A stretch of DNA of 64,000 nt from CAYZTD01 sp964638155 (GTDB taxonomy: Archaea > Thermoplasmatota > E2 > DHVEG-1), in NCBI GenBank assembly GCA_964638155.1, contig CAZWYI010000011.1, positions 1 to 64,000 of the forward strand. The letters are read 5' to 3'. Positions 28,230-36,845 of this stretch are shown here, one piece after another. The notes under the pieces were generated by a model. That model was not told the DNA's origin. It searched no databases and saw only the letters and a program-made list of their open reading frames with translations. Every line of letters starts with the position of its first letter. The first letter of the stretch is position 1. The position numbers were made by a program, and so were the translations under genes.

Positions 28230-29009
28230 ATGCAATATGAGACAATTGAACTAAAAAAGGAGAACGATGTTGCTACAATTACTCTGAACAGACCAAAAGT
28301 GCACAACGCCTTAAACCAAAAAATGATGAAAGAATTAACTGAATGTTTCAAAAAATTAGAAAATGATAATTCCAAAATAATAATTATCACAGGTAATGGA
28401 AAATCTTTCTGTGCCGGTGCAGATCTAAATTGGATGAAAGGAATGGCAAATTATTCAAAAAAAGAAAACATTGAAGACAGCAAACTTCTACTTAATCTCT
28501 ACGAAGCAATTTATAACTCTTCAAAGCCCACTATTGCAAAAGTAAATGGTCATGCTTTTGGTGGAGGATTAGGTTTTTTTGCTGCATGTGATATAGTTAT
28601 ATCAGTTAAAGACTGTAAATTTGGATTCAGCGAGGTAAAACTTGGAATAATACCCTCAGTTATTTCAACATACGTTGTAAGAAGAATAGGTCTTTCAAAT
28701 ATGAAACGATTATTTATCACAGGGGAAAGATTTAGTTCAGACTATGCAGAAAAAAATGGACTGGTAGATTTCTGTGTTAATGAAAAAGAAATTGATGCAT
28801 TAGTTGAAAAATATGTTAAAATATTAAGTTCTTCAGGACCAAAAGCCGTAAAAGAAGTAAAAAAGCTTGTAAACAAATGTGAAGAAATGGATAAAGAAGA
28901 ATACAAAAAGCACACCGTTGAAAAAATATCAGAATTAAGAATATCAACGGAAGGACAAGAAGGAATAAACGCTTTCCTTGAAAAACGTAAACCAAAATGG
29001 AGAGGTTAA
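28230..29009 (+). CDS. liuC: Methylglutaconyl-CoA hydratase-like crotonase
   Basis: Crotonase-fold enzyme, 259 residues. The pattern GADLNWMKGM, KPTIAKVNGHAFGGGLGFFAACDI and FGFSEVKLGIIPSVISTYVVRRIG matches the LiuC branch, which hydrates 3-methylglutaconyl-CoA to HMG-CoA in leucine breakdown. The start has a GGAGGT site. It leads an operon with biotin carboxylase, BCCP and an MCC-type carboxyltransferase, the preceding pathway step, and overlaps or abuts the next gene. Substrate is inferred from subfamily motif and context. Confidence 0.85.
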   Translation: MQYETIELKKENDVATITLNRPKVHNALNQKMMKELTECFKKLENDNSKIIIITGNGKSFCAGADLNWMKGMANYSKKENIEDSKLLLNLYEAIYNSSKPTIAKVNGHAFGGGLGFFAACDIVISVKDCKFGFSEVKLGIIPSVISTYVVRRIGLSNMKRLFITGERFSSDYAEKNGLVDFCVNEKEIDALVEKYVKILSSSGPKAVKEVKKLVNKCEEMDKEEYKKHTVEKISELRISTEGQEGINAFLEKRKPKWRG

Positions 29010-29011
29010 AA

Positions 29012-30517
29012 TTGTTCAAAAAAGTACTTATTGCAAATAGAGGGGAAATCGCTGTAAGAATAATAAAAGCCTGTCAAGAAATGAGTATAAAAACTGCTGC
29101 AATTTATTCTGATGTTGATAAAGATGCTCCGCATGTCCATTTATCAGATGAAGCAGTAAACCTAGGTGATCCAACACCGGTAGAAAGCTATCTTAATATT
29201 TCTAAAATAATAAAAATTGCAAAAGATACAAACTCTGATGCCATACACCCTGGATATGGTTTCTTAGCTGAAAACCCTGATTTTGCAAATTCTTGTAAGG
29301 ATGCAGGAATAAAATTTATAGGTCCCTCACATGAAGTGATAAGTTTAATGGGAGATAAAATTGCAGCTAAAAAAACAATGGAAAAAGCAGGCGTACCAGT
29401 AATTCCTGGTTATCACGGAATAAAACAAGATGAAAAAACACTAATTAAAGAAGGAAAAAAGATCGGTTTTCCTCTTCTGGTGAAGGCTGCTGCTGGAGGA
29501 GGAGGAAAAGGTATGAGAATAGTACACTCCGAAAGCAAGCTAAAAGAAGCAATAGAAGGAGCAAAAAGGGAATCTAAATCCTCTTTTGGAGACGATATCG
29601 TTTTTCTTGAAAAATATTTAGACAAACCACGTCACATTGAATTCCAAATACTAGCTGATGAACATGAAAATGTTATCCATTTATTTGAACGTGAATGTAG
29701 TGTTCAGAGACGCCATCAAAAAATAATTGAAGAAACACCTTCACCTGTTATGAATGAAAAGCTTAGAAATAAAATGGGTGAAGCTGCTGTAAAAGCAGCA
29801 AAAGCGGTAAATTATACTAATGCAGGCACGGTAGAATTCATGCTTGATGGCAATCTTAATTTTTATTTCATGGAAATGAATACAAGACTGCAGGTTGAGC
29901 ATCCTGTAACTGAACTTACCACGGGAATAGATCTTGCAAAATGGCAGCTAAAAATTGCATCTGGCAAAAAATTAACATTAAAACAAAAAGATTTATCTCA
30001 GAGAGGCCATGCAATTGAATGTAGGATTTATGCTGAAGACCCTGAAAATGGTTTTTTACCTAGTATTGGAACATTAAAAAAAGTTGAAGCCCCAAATGGT
30101 CCAAATATCAGGGATGATACAGGCATATATTCAGGAATGAAGATTACACCATATTACGATCCAATGCTATCAAAACTGATAACTTTTGCAGAGAATAGAG
30201 AAGAAAATATTAAAAAAATGATTTGGGCATTATCTCACTATGTAGTACTAGGTGTAACTACAAATATTTCTTTTCTAAAAAAAGTATTAGAACATGATGA
30301 GTTCAAAAAAGGAAATATTACAACACATTTTATAGATAACTATTTTGAAGATTGGACTAAAACAAAAAAGGCACTGCCCATCGATGCTATAATATCACTT
30401 GCTGTTTATGATTCAATGCATAAAAAATCTCAGGAGACTGTACGGTACAAAGAAGCAGATCCTCACTCCCCATGGAAACATGTGGGAAGATGGAGAGTCG
30501 GTAAAGAGGAGGTTTAA
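29012..30517 (+). CDS. Acyl-CoA carboxylase biotin carboxylase subunit
   Basis: ATP-dependent carboxylation of the biotin on BCCP. The 501-residue protein has the family start FKKVLIANRGEIAVRI, ATP-grasp glycine loop AAAGGGGKGMRIV, catalytic region ECSVQRRHQK and MNTRLQVEHPVTE. I choose the TTG at 29012: GAGAGGT lies 6 bases before it and the N-terminus then matches the family; an ATG at 28997 sits inside the preceding gene. A C-terminal HSPWKHVGRWR segment is as in the alpha subunits of methylcrotonyl-type carboxylases, but the BCCP is encoded separately here. Confidence 0.92.
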   Translation: MFKKVLIANRGEIAVRIIKACQEMSIKTAAIYSDVDKDAPHVHLSDEAVNLGDPTPVESYLNISKIIKIAKDTNSDAIHPGYGFLAENPDFANSCKDAGIKFIGPSHEVISLMGDKIAAKKTMEKAGVPVIPGYHGIKQDEKTLIKEGKKIGFPLLVKAAAGGGGKGMRIVHSESKLKEAIEGAKRESKSSFGDDIVFLEKYLDKPRHIEFQILADEHENVIHLFERECSVQRRHQKIIEETPSPVMNEKLRNKMGEAAVKAAKAVNYTNAGTVEFMLDGNLNFYFMEMNTRLQVEHPVTELTTGIDLAKWQLKIASGKKLTLKQKDLSQRGHAIECRIYAEDPENGFLPSIGTLKKVEAPNGPNIRDDTGIYSGMKITPYYDPMLSKLITFAENREENIKKMIWALSHYVVLGVTTNISFLKKVLEHDEFKKGNITTHFIDNYFEDWTKTKKALPIDAIISLAVYDSMHKKSQETVRYKEADPHSPWKHVGRWRVGKEEV

Positions 30518-30522
30518 ATGAT

Positions 30523-31014
30523 ATGTTTATAAATTACGAACACAACAATAATGTTTATAATGTAACTGTGGAAAAAAAAGATAAATATTTTTTTGTAACT
30601 TATGGAAACGCTGAATATAAAATCGAAGCAGAAGAAATAAAAGCAGGTCATCTAAAAATTAATATTGGAGATAGAGTCATAAAATCTGTTATAACAGAGG
30701 GAAATAGTGAAAAATTTGTCTTTGTTGATGGTAATGTTTTCAAGGTTAAACCAGTTGAGCTTACTGCAAAAAGAAAATCTAAAAAGAAAAAACAAGAAGG
30801 AGACTTAAGTTCACCCATATCTGGTAAAGTAGTAGAAGTAAAAGCAAAAGAGGGAGACAAGGTAAAAAAAGACCAGGTTTTAATGGTAATTGAAGCAATG
30901 AAAATGGAATACTTGATTAGAGCTCCTAAAAAAGGCATTGTTAAAAAAATTAACTTTAAAGAAAACGATCAAATAGAGATAGGTCAAACTACGGCAGAGA
31001 TTGATAAAAAATAG
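30523..31014 (+). CDS. Biotin carboxyl carrier protein of acyl-CoA carboxylase
   Basis: A 163-residue carrier that swings carboxybiotin between the two catalytic subunits. The C-terminal biotinyl domain carries the biotin-accepting Lys127 in EAMKM. A Lys-rich linker (KRKSKKKKQEG) precedes it. The N-terminal 80 residues form a beta-rich region that probably binds the other subunits. It begins 6 bases after the biotin carboxylase gene, with AGGAGG upstream; an out-of-frame ATG at 30518 is quickly stopped. birA lies close by. Confidence 0.93.
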   Translation: MFINYEHNNNVYNVTVEKKDKYFFVTYGNAEYKIEAEEIKAGHLKINIGDRVIKSVITEGNSEKFVFVDGNVFKVKPVELTAKRKSKKKKQEGDLSSPISGKVVEVKAKEGDKVKKDQVLMVIEAMKMEYLIRAPKKGIVKKINFKENDQIEIGQTTAEIDKK

Positions 31015-31025
31015 GAGGAAAAATT

Positions 31026-32633
31026 ATGGACATTATTGAGAGTAATATTAACAGTTCAAATAAAGATTATAAAGAAAATTTCAAAAATTATGAAAAGTTA
31101 GTTAATGATTTAAAAGAAAAAATTTCTGTTGCACAAAAAGGCGGCGGAGAAGAGAAAAGAAAGCTTCATAAATCCAGAAATAAAATGCTTGTTAGGGAAA
31201 GAATTGAGTCTTTACTTGACCCTGACACACCGTTTATGGAATTTAATTCTCTTGCAGCATATAACATGTATAAGAATAAATCACCATGTGCAGGTATTGT
31301 TACAGGTATTGGAATTGTGCATGGTAGGGAAGTTGTAATTGTCGCAAATGATGCAACTGTTACTGGTGGAACCTATTTTCCTATGACTGTTAAAAAACAT
31401 CTTAGGGCACAATCAATTGCCATTCAAAATAGACTCCCCTGTATTTATTTAGTTGATTCAGGAGGAGCATTTTTACCACTGCAGGACGAAGTATTCCCAG
31501 ATAGAGAACATTTCGGTAGAATTTTTTATAATCAAGCTGTAATGTCATCAAAAGATATTCCTCAAATCTCTACAGTAATGGGAAGTTGTACTGCAGGCGG
31601 AGCATATGTTCCAGCTATGTCTGATGAAAGTATTATAGTAAAAGGCACTGGAACTATTTTTTTGGGTGGTCCACCGCTTGTCAAAGCTGCTACAGGTGAA
31701 GAGGTAAGTGCTGAAGATTTAGGCGGGGCAGATGTTCACTGCAGAAAAAGTGGTGTTTCAGATCATTACGCTCATGATGATCAAGAGGCTATTAATATCA
31801 CTAGAAATATTGTTGAAAACCTTAACCGTCCTGAAAAAACTAAGTTAGACGTAAAAAAACCAGAAGAACCACTATACGATCCAAAAGAAATATTTGGTAT
31901 TATTCCAAAGGACCCGAGAAAGCCTTTTGATATAAAAGAAATAATTGCAAGAATTGTTGATGGTTCTAAATTCCATGAATTTAAAGAGCTTTATGGACAA
32001 ACTATTGTTTGTGGTTTTGCACGGATTATGGGTTATCCTGTTGGAATTCTAGCAAACAATGGTGTATTATTTTCTGAATCTGCTCTTAAAGGAACCCATT
32101 TTATTGAAATATGTTGTCAACGTAAGATACCACTAGTATTTTTACAAAATATTACTGGTTTTATGATAGGTAAAAAATACGAAGCAGGTGGTATTGCAAA
32201 AGATGGTGCTAAAATGGTAAATGCTGTTGCTACAGCAAATGTTCCAAGGTTTACTGTAATAGTTGCAGGTTCATTTGGCGCAGGAAACTATGGTATGTGT
32301 GGACGTGCTTATGAACCTCGGCAGTTATGGATGTGGCCTAATGCTAGGATTAGTGTTATGGGTGGAGAGCAGGCTGCAAATGTTCTTTTAACTGTTAAAA
32401 AAGATCAAATGTGGCGCAAGGGTAAAGAGTTATCAAAAGAGGAAGAAAAAAAAATCACCCAGCCCATCTTAAATAAATATGAAGAAGAAGGAAGTCCATA
32501 TTATAGTACCGCTCGTATCTGGGATGATGGAATCATAGATCCAGTTGATACTAGAATGGTCTTAGGGCTTGGTATTTCAGCTTCTTTGAATGCATCTATT
32601 CCTGATTGGAGACCTGGTGTTTTCAGAATGTAA
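31026..32633 (+). CDS. mccB: Acyl-CoA carboxylase carboxyltransferase, methylcrotonyl-CoA type
   Basis: Moves the carboxyl group from biotin to an acyl-CoA. The 535-residue protein resembles the beta subunit of 3-methylcrotonyl-CoA carboxylase, not propionyl-CoA carboxylase: VDSGGAFLPLQ, FLGGPPLVKAATGEEVSAEDLGGADVH, FSESALKGTHFIE, GAGNYGMCGRAYEPR and ARISVMGGEQAANVL. The operon partner LiuC-like hydratase supports leucine degradation. Geranyl-CoA carboxylase is a close relative and cannot be ruled out. It has an AGGAGG ribosome site and ends in a hairpin terminator. Confidence 0.88.
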   Translation: MDIIESNINSSNKDYKENFKNYEKLVNDLKEKISVAQKGGGEEKRKLHKSRNKMLVRERIESLLDPDTPFMEFNSLAAYNMYKNKSPCAGIVTGIGIVHGREVVIVANDATVTGGTYFPMTVKKHLRAQSIAIQNRLPCIYLVDSGGAFLPLQDEVFPDREHFGRIFYNQAVMSSKDIPQISTVMGSCTAGGAYVPAMSDESIIVKGTGTIFLGGPPLVKAATGEEVSAEDLGGADVHCRKSGVSDHYAHDDQEAINITRNIVENLNRPEKTKLDVKKPEEPLYDPKEIFGIIPKDPRKPFDIKEIIARIVDGSKFHEFKELYGQTIVCGFARIMGYPVGILANNGVLFSESALKGTHFIEICCQRKIPLVFLQNITGFMIGKKYEAGGIAKDGAKMVNAVATANVPRFTVIVAGSFGAGNYGMCGRAYEPRQLWMWPNARISVMGGEQAANVLLTVKKDQMWRKGKELSKEEEKKITQPILNKYEEEGSPYYSTARIWDDGIIDPVDTRMVLGLGISASLNASIPDWRPGVFRM

Positions 32634-32635
32634 AT

Positions 32636-32660
32636 CAAGGGGTTAATACAAGCCCCCTTG
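32636..32660 (+). terminator. Hairpin terminator after mccB
   Basis: CAAGGGG and CCCCTTG form a perfect 7-base-pair stem with an 11-base loop, starting 3 bases after the mccB stop and followed by CTATTTTATC. It fits the end of the carboxylase operon, although hairpins are not the usual archaeal signal. Confidence 0.5.
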
Positions 32661-32701
32661 CTATTTTATCAGAACAAAATGTGCAATTACTCAACACAGG
32701 C

Positions 32702-33391
<690 letters not shown>

Positions 33392-33705
33392 AATTTATCA
33401 CGATGTATTATTATATTTCACATAATATAAAAACCTTTTTGTATAAATAATAACTAAAAACATTAAATATTATTGCAAATCATAACAAAACAGCACAAAT
33501 AAAACAAATACTACTTAAAATACTACAATAGCAAACAAACAAAAAATCTCAGATTATACTTATTAAAATCAAACAATAACAAATATCGTGACAAAAAGTA
33601 ATCGTGTTTTTCTGCACTAGTGTGAAATTTGTAACATAAAATAGGCAACATTATTTTAAAGTAATATTATATTACATTACTAAAAGAAATTTGTGGGGGA
33701 ATAAA
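33392..33705. other. AT-rich intergenic region with a 15-base palindrome
   Basis: No gene seen in these 314 bases between divergent genes. The segment is extremely A-rich. It holds GTAATATTATATTAC at 33661-33675, an inverted repeat (7-base arms around one T) that could be a TATA element or an operator. It ends 30 bases before the ATG of a small frame at 33706. CACTAGTG lies further upstream near 33617. Confidence 0.4.
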
Positions 33706-33816
33706 ATGAGGTATATTTTCAAAAATACCAAATTATTAATAGGTTTTAATAGCAGAGATTTTTTTAGCTTTAATTTTTACTATCCTCTACGAATAAATGA
33801 AGAGGGAGTTTTATGA
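33706..33816 (+). CDS. Possible small leader protein (36 residues)
   Basis: A short frame, MRYIFKNTKLLIGFN..., with a strong ribosome site (GTGGGGGA) five bases before its ATG. Its stop overlaps the ATG of the following membrane-protein gene (ATGA). Coupling and the ribosome site argue that it is translated. Length, Phe/Tyr-rich composition and lack of known relatives keep this uncertain. Confidence 0.35.
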   Translation: MRYIFKNTKLLIGFNSRDFFSFNFYYPLRINEEGVL

Positions 33817-34655
33817 TGTCAAAAAAAATTATTAATATTTTTATAATCCTTCTTATAACAACTACTGTAACACTTATCCCAGCAGTAAATTCTACAAAAA
33901 TTTCAAAAATAAATAATTCTAAAGATTTAGATACAAAAACAGATTTAATAACCAATAAAAAAAATGAAAATTTTGAAAAAAAACCCTCCGACATTATCAA
34001 CAGGTTAAAAGATGCAAATTTTACTAAATATCTTTCAGAATTAAAAATAGCTATAGAAAAAAACTACAAACAAAAATCAAATTCAAATTTACAACTTATA
34101 GAAAAAACATTTTTCAATAAATTACTAAACACAATTAACCTTGAAAATAATACCCTTTTCTTAATAATATTTATAGCATGGGTTTTTTTAAATGGTGCTT
34201 GTGCAATTAGTTTTCCAGAAATTTATCCATATATTGTAATGATGACTGAATCAATTGCCTTTGGGCTAATAGGTAGTCTAATAACTGGTTTATTATTTAA
34301 TATGGAAAATCATACAATTTTAGAAGGAATTTATAGAATAGTAAATAACTCAAGAATAATGCAATTTATTCCGGGAATGAAAAATGCTATTCTAATAGGT
34401 TTAAATATAACACTTGCACTAATTAATTCAAAAAGCGCAACAATAATTGCAGCTGTTGGTTGGGTTTACTCAACAATAGCACTTGCAACATTTTTGTATA
34501 CTTTTTCCAATGTATTAATAGTTAAATTAATTACTTCTGGAATATGGTTTATAATGCCATACATAATATGGAAAATAATAGATTTAATCTATGATTTATT
34601 AGTAAATGAAGATGACAAGAATTTACTTACACATGTAACTCCATATCAAGTCTGA
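33813..34655 (+). CDS. Multi-pass membrane protein of unknown function
   Basis: A 280-residue protein I do not recognise. Residues 6-25 look like a signal peptide or first membrane helix. A Lys/Asn-rich extracytoplasmic stretch follows (about 28-110), then five hydrophobic segments (roughly 118-145, 150-170, 195-212, 218-238, 243-265) and a short polar tail. GAGGGAG lies just before ATGATG; either ATG may be used. The 3' end overlaps the convergent gene by 29 bases. Confidence 0.65.
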   Translation: MMSKKIINIFIILLITTTVTLIPAVNSTKISKINNSKDLDTKTDLITNKKNENFEKKPSDIINRLKDANFTKYLSELKIAIEKNYKQKSNSNLQLIEKTFFNKLLNTINLENNTLFLIIFIAWVFLNGACAISFPEIYPYIVMMTESIAFGLIGSLITGLLFNMENHTILEGIYRIVNNSRIMQFIPGMKNAILIGLNITLALINSKSATIIAAVGWVYSTIALATFLYTFSNVLIVKLITSGIWFIMPYIIWKIIDLIYDLLVNEDDKNLLTHVTPYQV

Positions 34656-35220
34656 TCATTGGAGTATAAATCAAAGCTCTTATAATATCAAAGAATCCAA
34701 AGATTTCTTTTTTACCAAAAACTAATACATACTCTCCACCTGATTCGGTTACATTTGTATCTAAAATAGGACCTTCGTAATATGATTTTCCACCAAATGG
34801 TTCATAAAAAGTAGTTCTTTCTTCACCAGGTTCAACATTTTCCATAACAATTGCACCATATCCCTCAGGTATTTCAAACGGTAAAGAATCACTATATTCA
34901 GGCAAACCTGGTCCTACTATTGCAAACCATGGAACAAAGTTTTCATAGTATGAATTTACAACTGGAACGCTAATTTCAACATAAACTCTAACTGGTCTAT
35001 TTTTCACATGAAACTCAAAGACATCAACATCATCGCTTTTGTCTAAGCTGTCTTTTTCAAGCCAGCTGTAAAATGCTTTTGATTGTTCTACCATTTTTCT
35101 AATAATTCTTGGGCTTTCTTCTGAGTAAACAGTATGCTCAAAATATGGTACATGTGCTGAAACATTAAGAGTACATATACAAAGTATTACAAAAATACTT
35201 AGAAAATATGTTTTTTTCAT
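34627..35220 (-). CDS. Exported protein of unknown function
   Basis: A 197-residue protein with a clear signal peptide (residues 1-22, ending NVSA). The mature part starts HVPYFEHTVYSEESPRIIRK, contains DVDVFEFHVKNRPVRVYVEI and FAIVGPGLPEY, and ends GFFDIIRALIYTPMIRLDMELH. I recall similar short exported proteins in archaea and bacteria without assigned role. It looks like a single beta-sandwich domain. AAGGAATGAT serves as ribosome site. No membrane anchor at the C-terminus. Confidence 0.7.
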   Translation of the reverse strand: MKKTYFLSIFVILCICTLNVSAHVPYFEHTVYSEESPRIIRKMVEQSKAFYSWLEKDSLDKSDDVDVFEFHVKNRPVRVYVEISVPVVNSYYENFVPWFAIVGPGLPEYSDSLPFEIPEGYGAIVMENVEPGEERTTFYEPFGGKSYYEGPILDTNVTESGGEYVLVFGKKEIFGFFDIIRALIYTPMIRLDMELHV

Positions 35221-35252
35221 ATGATCATTCCTTTAGTATGCTGATTTTATGT

Positions 35253-35351
35253 TTATGGTATGAAACAGAAATACCATACTTCCATAATTGTTTCTTTAGT
35301 ATTTTGAGCAGAATCTTCAGCGACAACCTTTAAATTAAATTTTCCATGGAG
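35253..35351 (-). pseudogene. 3' remnant of an Ig-like-domain surface-protein gene
   Basis: Minus-strand codons read KFNLKVVAEDSAQNTKETI followed by MEVWYFCFIP and a stop. This is the last strand pair of an Ig-like domain of the type that ends the DUF362 protein (KYNLRVDAYLSDD). Upstream of the GKF codons the similarity stops and the frame opens into unrelated sequence antisense to a hydrolase fragment. I read it as the truncated tail of a lost gene. Confidence 0.45.
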
Positions 35352-35959
35352 CAGTAGAACATGCATTTTCATGGTTTATAGGTCTTAATCTCTGGTCTAG
35401 ATCACAAACTAGTTTTACAAAATCTGCTTTAGAGAATGGTTATTTTGTAGTAAGCTTTGAATCAAGAAAACCAATCAGACCTGGACCTCGTGCCTGGAAT
35501 AGTGTTGAGGAAGATGTAACTAAAAACTATGATATTTCCTATGTACAAAATGTAATTAGTTGGCTGGAAAACTCATCTATAAATATCAATTTAGAAAACT
35601 TATACTGTGCTGGTTTTTCTTCTGGGGCATTTTTTTGCAGTAGAGTTGCTCAATCATTTGATTATGATTTTAAGGGAGTTATTTTAAATTCTGGTTGTAA
35701 TGCAAACTGTATAGAAATTAGTCAAAAAGGACCTATTTTTAACTGCTCAACGGGTTTTAATATTTCCAGTTTTCATCCTCCAACCCTTCTTCTCCATGGA
35801 GAAAAAGATAGTTTAGTTCCATTTGAGTGTGCAGAAAGCTATTATCAGGATTTAAAAAATAATAATATAGATGTAAAAACTCTTTTTGATGAAAATAAAG
35901 ACCATATATGGCTTAAAGATTTTAATTCTGAAATATTAAACTGGATGGAAAACCAATAA
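35339..35959 (+). pseudogene. 5'-truncated alpha/beta-hydrolase gene
   Basis: An open frame of about 206 codons without any ATG, GTG or TTG start in its first part; an in-frame TAA at 35336 closes it upstream. From 35345 it reads HGAVEHAFSWFIGLNLW, then nucleophile motif GFSSGA, LLHGEKDSLVPF with the acid and DHIW with the His, ending at TAA 35957-35959. This is the core of an esterase/PHB-depolymerase-like hydrolase that has lost its N-terminus. No internal stop or frameshift, so the loss is recent, or the join is an assembly artefact. Confidence 0.65.
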
Positions 35960-35962
35960 AAA

Positions 35963-36382
35963 TTATTCTTCAACTAACATAAGTGGATTTGGACCTAGTT
36001 TTCTAATCTCTTCAGTCATCTCAGTTATTAAATCTGCATATTTTTTACCTTCAGAGGCTGACACATATTCAAAACGGATTCTTTCAGGCTCTATTCCAAG
36101 TTCCTCAACCATTTTTTTAAGAAGTTTAATTCTTCTATTTGCTTTATAGTTTCCAGATTGATAATGACAATCTCCTGGGTGGCAGACTGCAATTAATACT
36201 CCATCTGCACCTTTTTTTAAGGCTTCAAGAACATATATAGGATCAATTCTTCCAGAGCACATTACTCTTATTGTTTTTACATTTGCTGGATATTTAAGCC
36301 TACTAGTTCCTGCTAAATCCGCTCCAGCATAACTGCACCAGTTACATAAAAAACCAATAATATTTGGTTCAAAAGCAGCCAT
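35963..36382 (-). CDS. mvhD: F420-non-reducing hydrogenase iron-sulfur subunit D
   Basis: Links the [NiFe]-hydrogenase MvhAG electronically to heterodisulfide reductase HdrABC. The 139-residue protein starts MAAFEPNIIGFLCNWCSYAGAD, with Cys13 and Cys16, then VMCSGRIDP and AVCHPGDCHYQSGN, all cluster ligands of MvhD. I choose the ATG at 36382 because GAGGTGG lies just upstream; the longer frame would begin within the protease gene. It is the last gene of mvhG-mvhA-protease-mvhD. Confidence 0.93.
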   Translation of the reverse strand: MAAFEPNIIGFLCNWCSYAGADLAGTSRLKYPANVKTIRVMCSGRIDPIYVLEALKKGADGVLIAVCHPGDCHYQSGNYKANRRIKLLKKMVEELGIEPERIRFEYVSASEGKKYADLITEMTEEIRKLGPNPLMLVEE

Positions 36383-36845
36383 ATTTTCTTTCCACCTCTT
36401 TTTTAGCAAGTTCTACTGCTTTTGGTACTGATTCCATTATCTCAGAACTAAGGTTTTCACCAAACTCGCAGGGTAGTTCACCAAGATTTATTCCAATTAG
36501 TTTTATATCTTTTGGAATTCTTTTTTCTCCAAATCTTTTAGACATTTCAACTGCTTGAGGAAGTGAAAGATCATGAGGGTTACTTGTGTGAAACACTGAT
36601 AATTCTCCAAATGGCAAAACTTCCACGTCACCTGGTTTTTTGTTTTTTCTTTTAACAGCATCTATTAAAATTGCTCTATCATGGTCAACCATTAAATCAA
36701 GAAGATTCATGCCACCAGTAAATGCGGTATCGATTTTTACATCACTTCTTTTGATTTGTTTTTTTAGTTCTTCTGCTACATGTATTCCTACACCATCATC
36801 TTTTAGAATTGGATTTCCAACACCAAGAACTATTGTTTTTTTCAT
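36369..36845 (-). CDS. Hydrogenase maturation protease (HycI/FrhD type)
   Basis: Endopeptidase that trims the C-terminus of the [NiFe] large subunit after nickel insertion. The 158-residue protein has the family start VLGVGNPILKDDGVGIHVAE with nickel-sensing Asp16/17, and a conserved DAVKRK segment. It sits between mvhA and mvhD and overlaps both, which points to MvhA as its substrate. MvhA has a 31-residue extension after its last metal-binding His. Confidence 0.93.
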   Translation of the reverse strand: MKKTIVLGVGNPILKDDGVGIHVAEELKKQIKRSDVKIDTAFTGGMNLLDLMVDHDRAILIDAVKRKNKKPGDVEVLPFGELSVFHTSNPHDLSLPQAVEMSKRFGEKRIPKDIKLIGINLGELPCEFGENLSSEIMESVPKAVELAKKEVERKYGCF

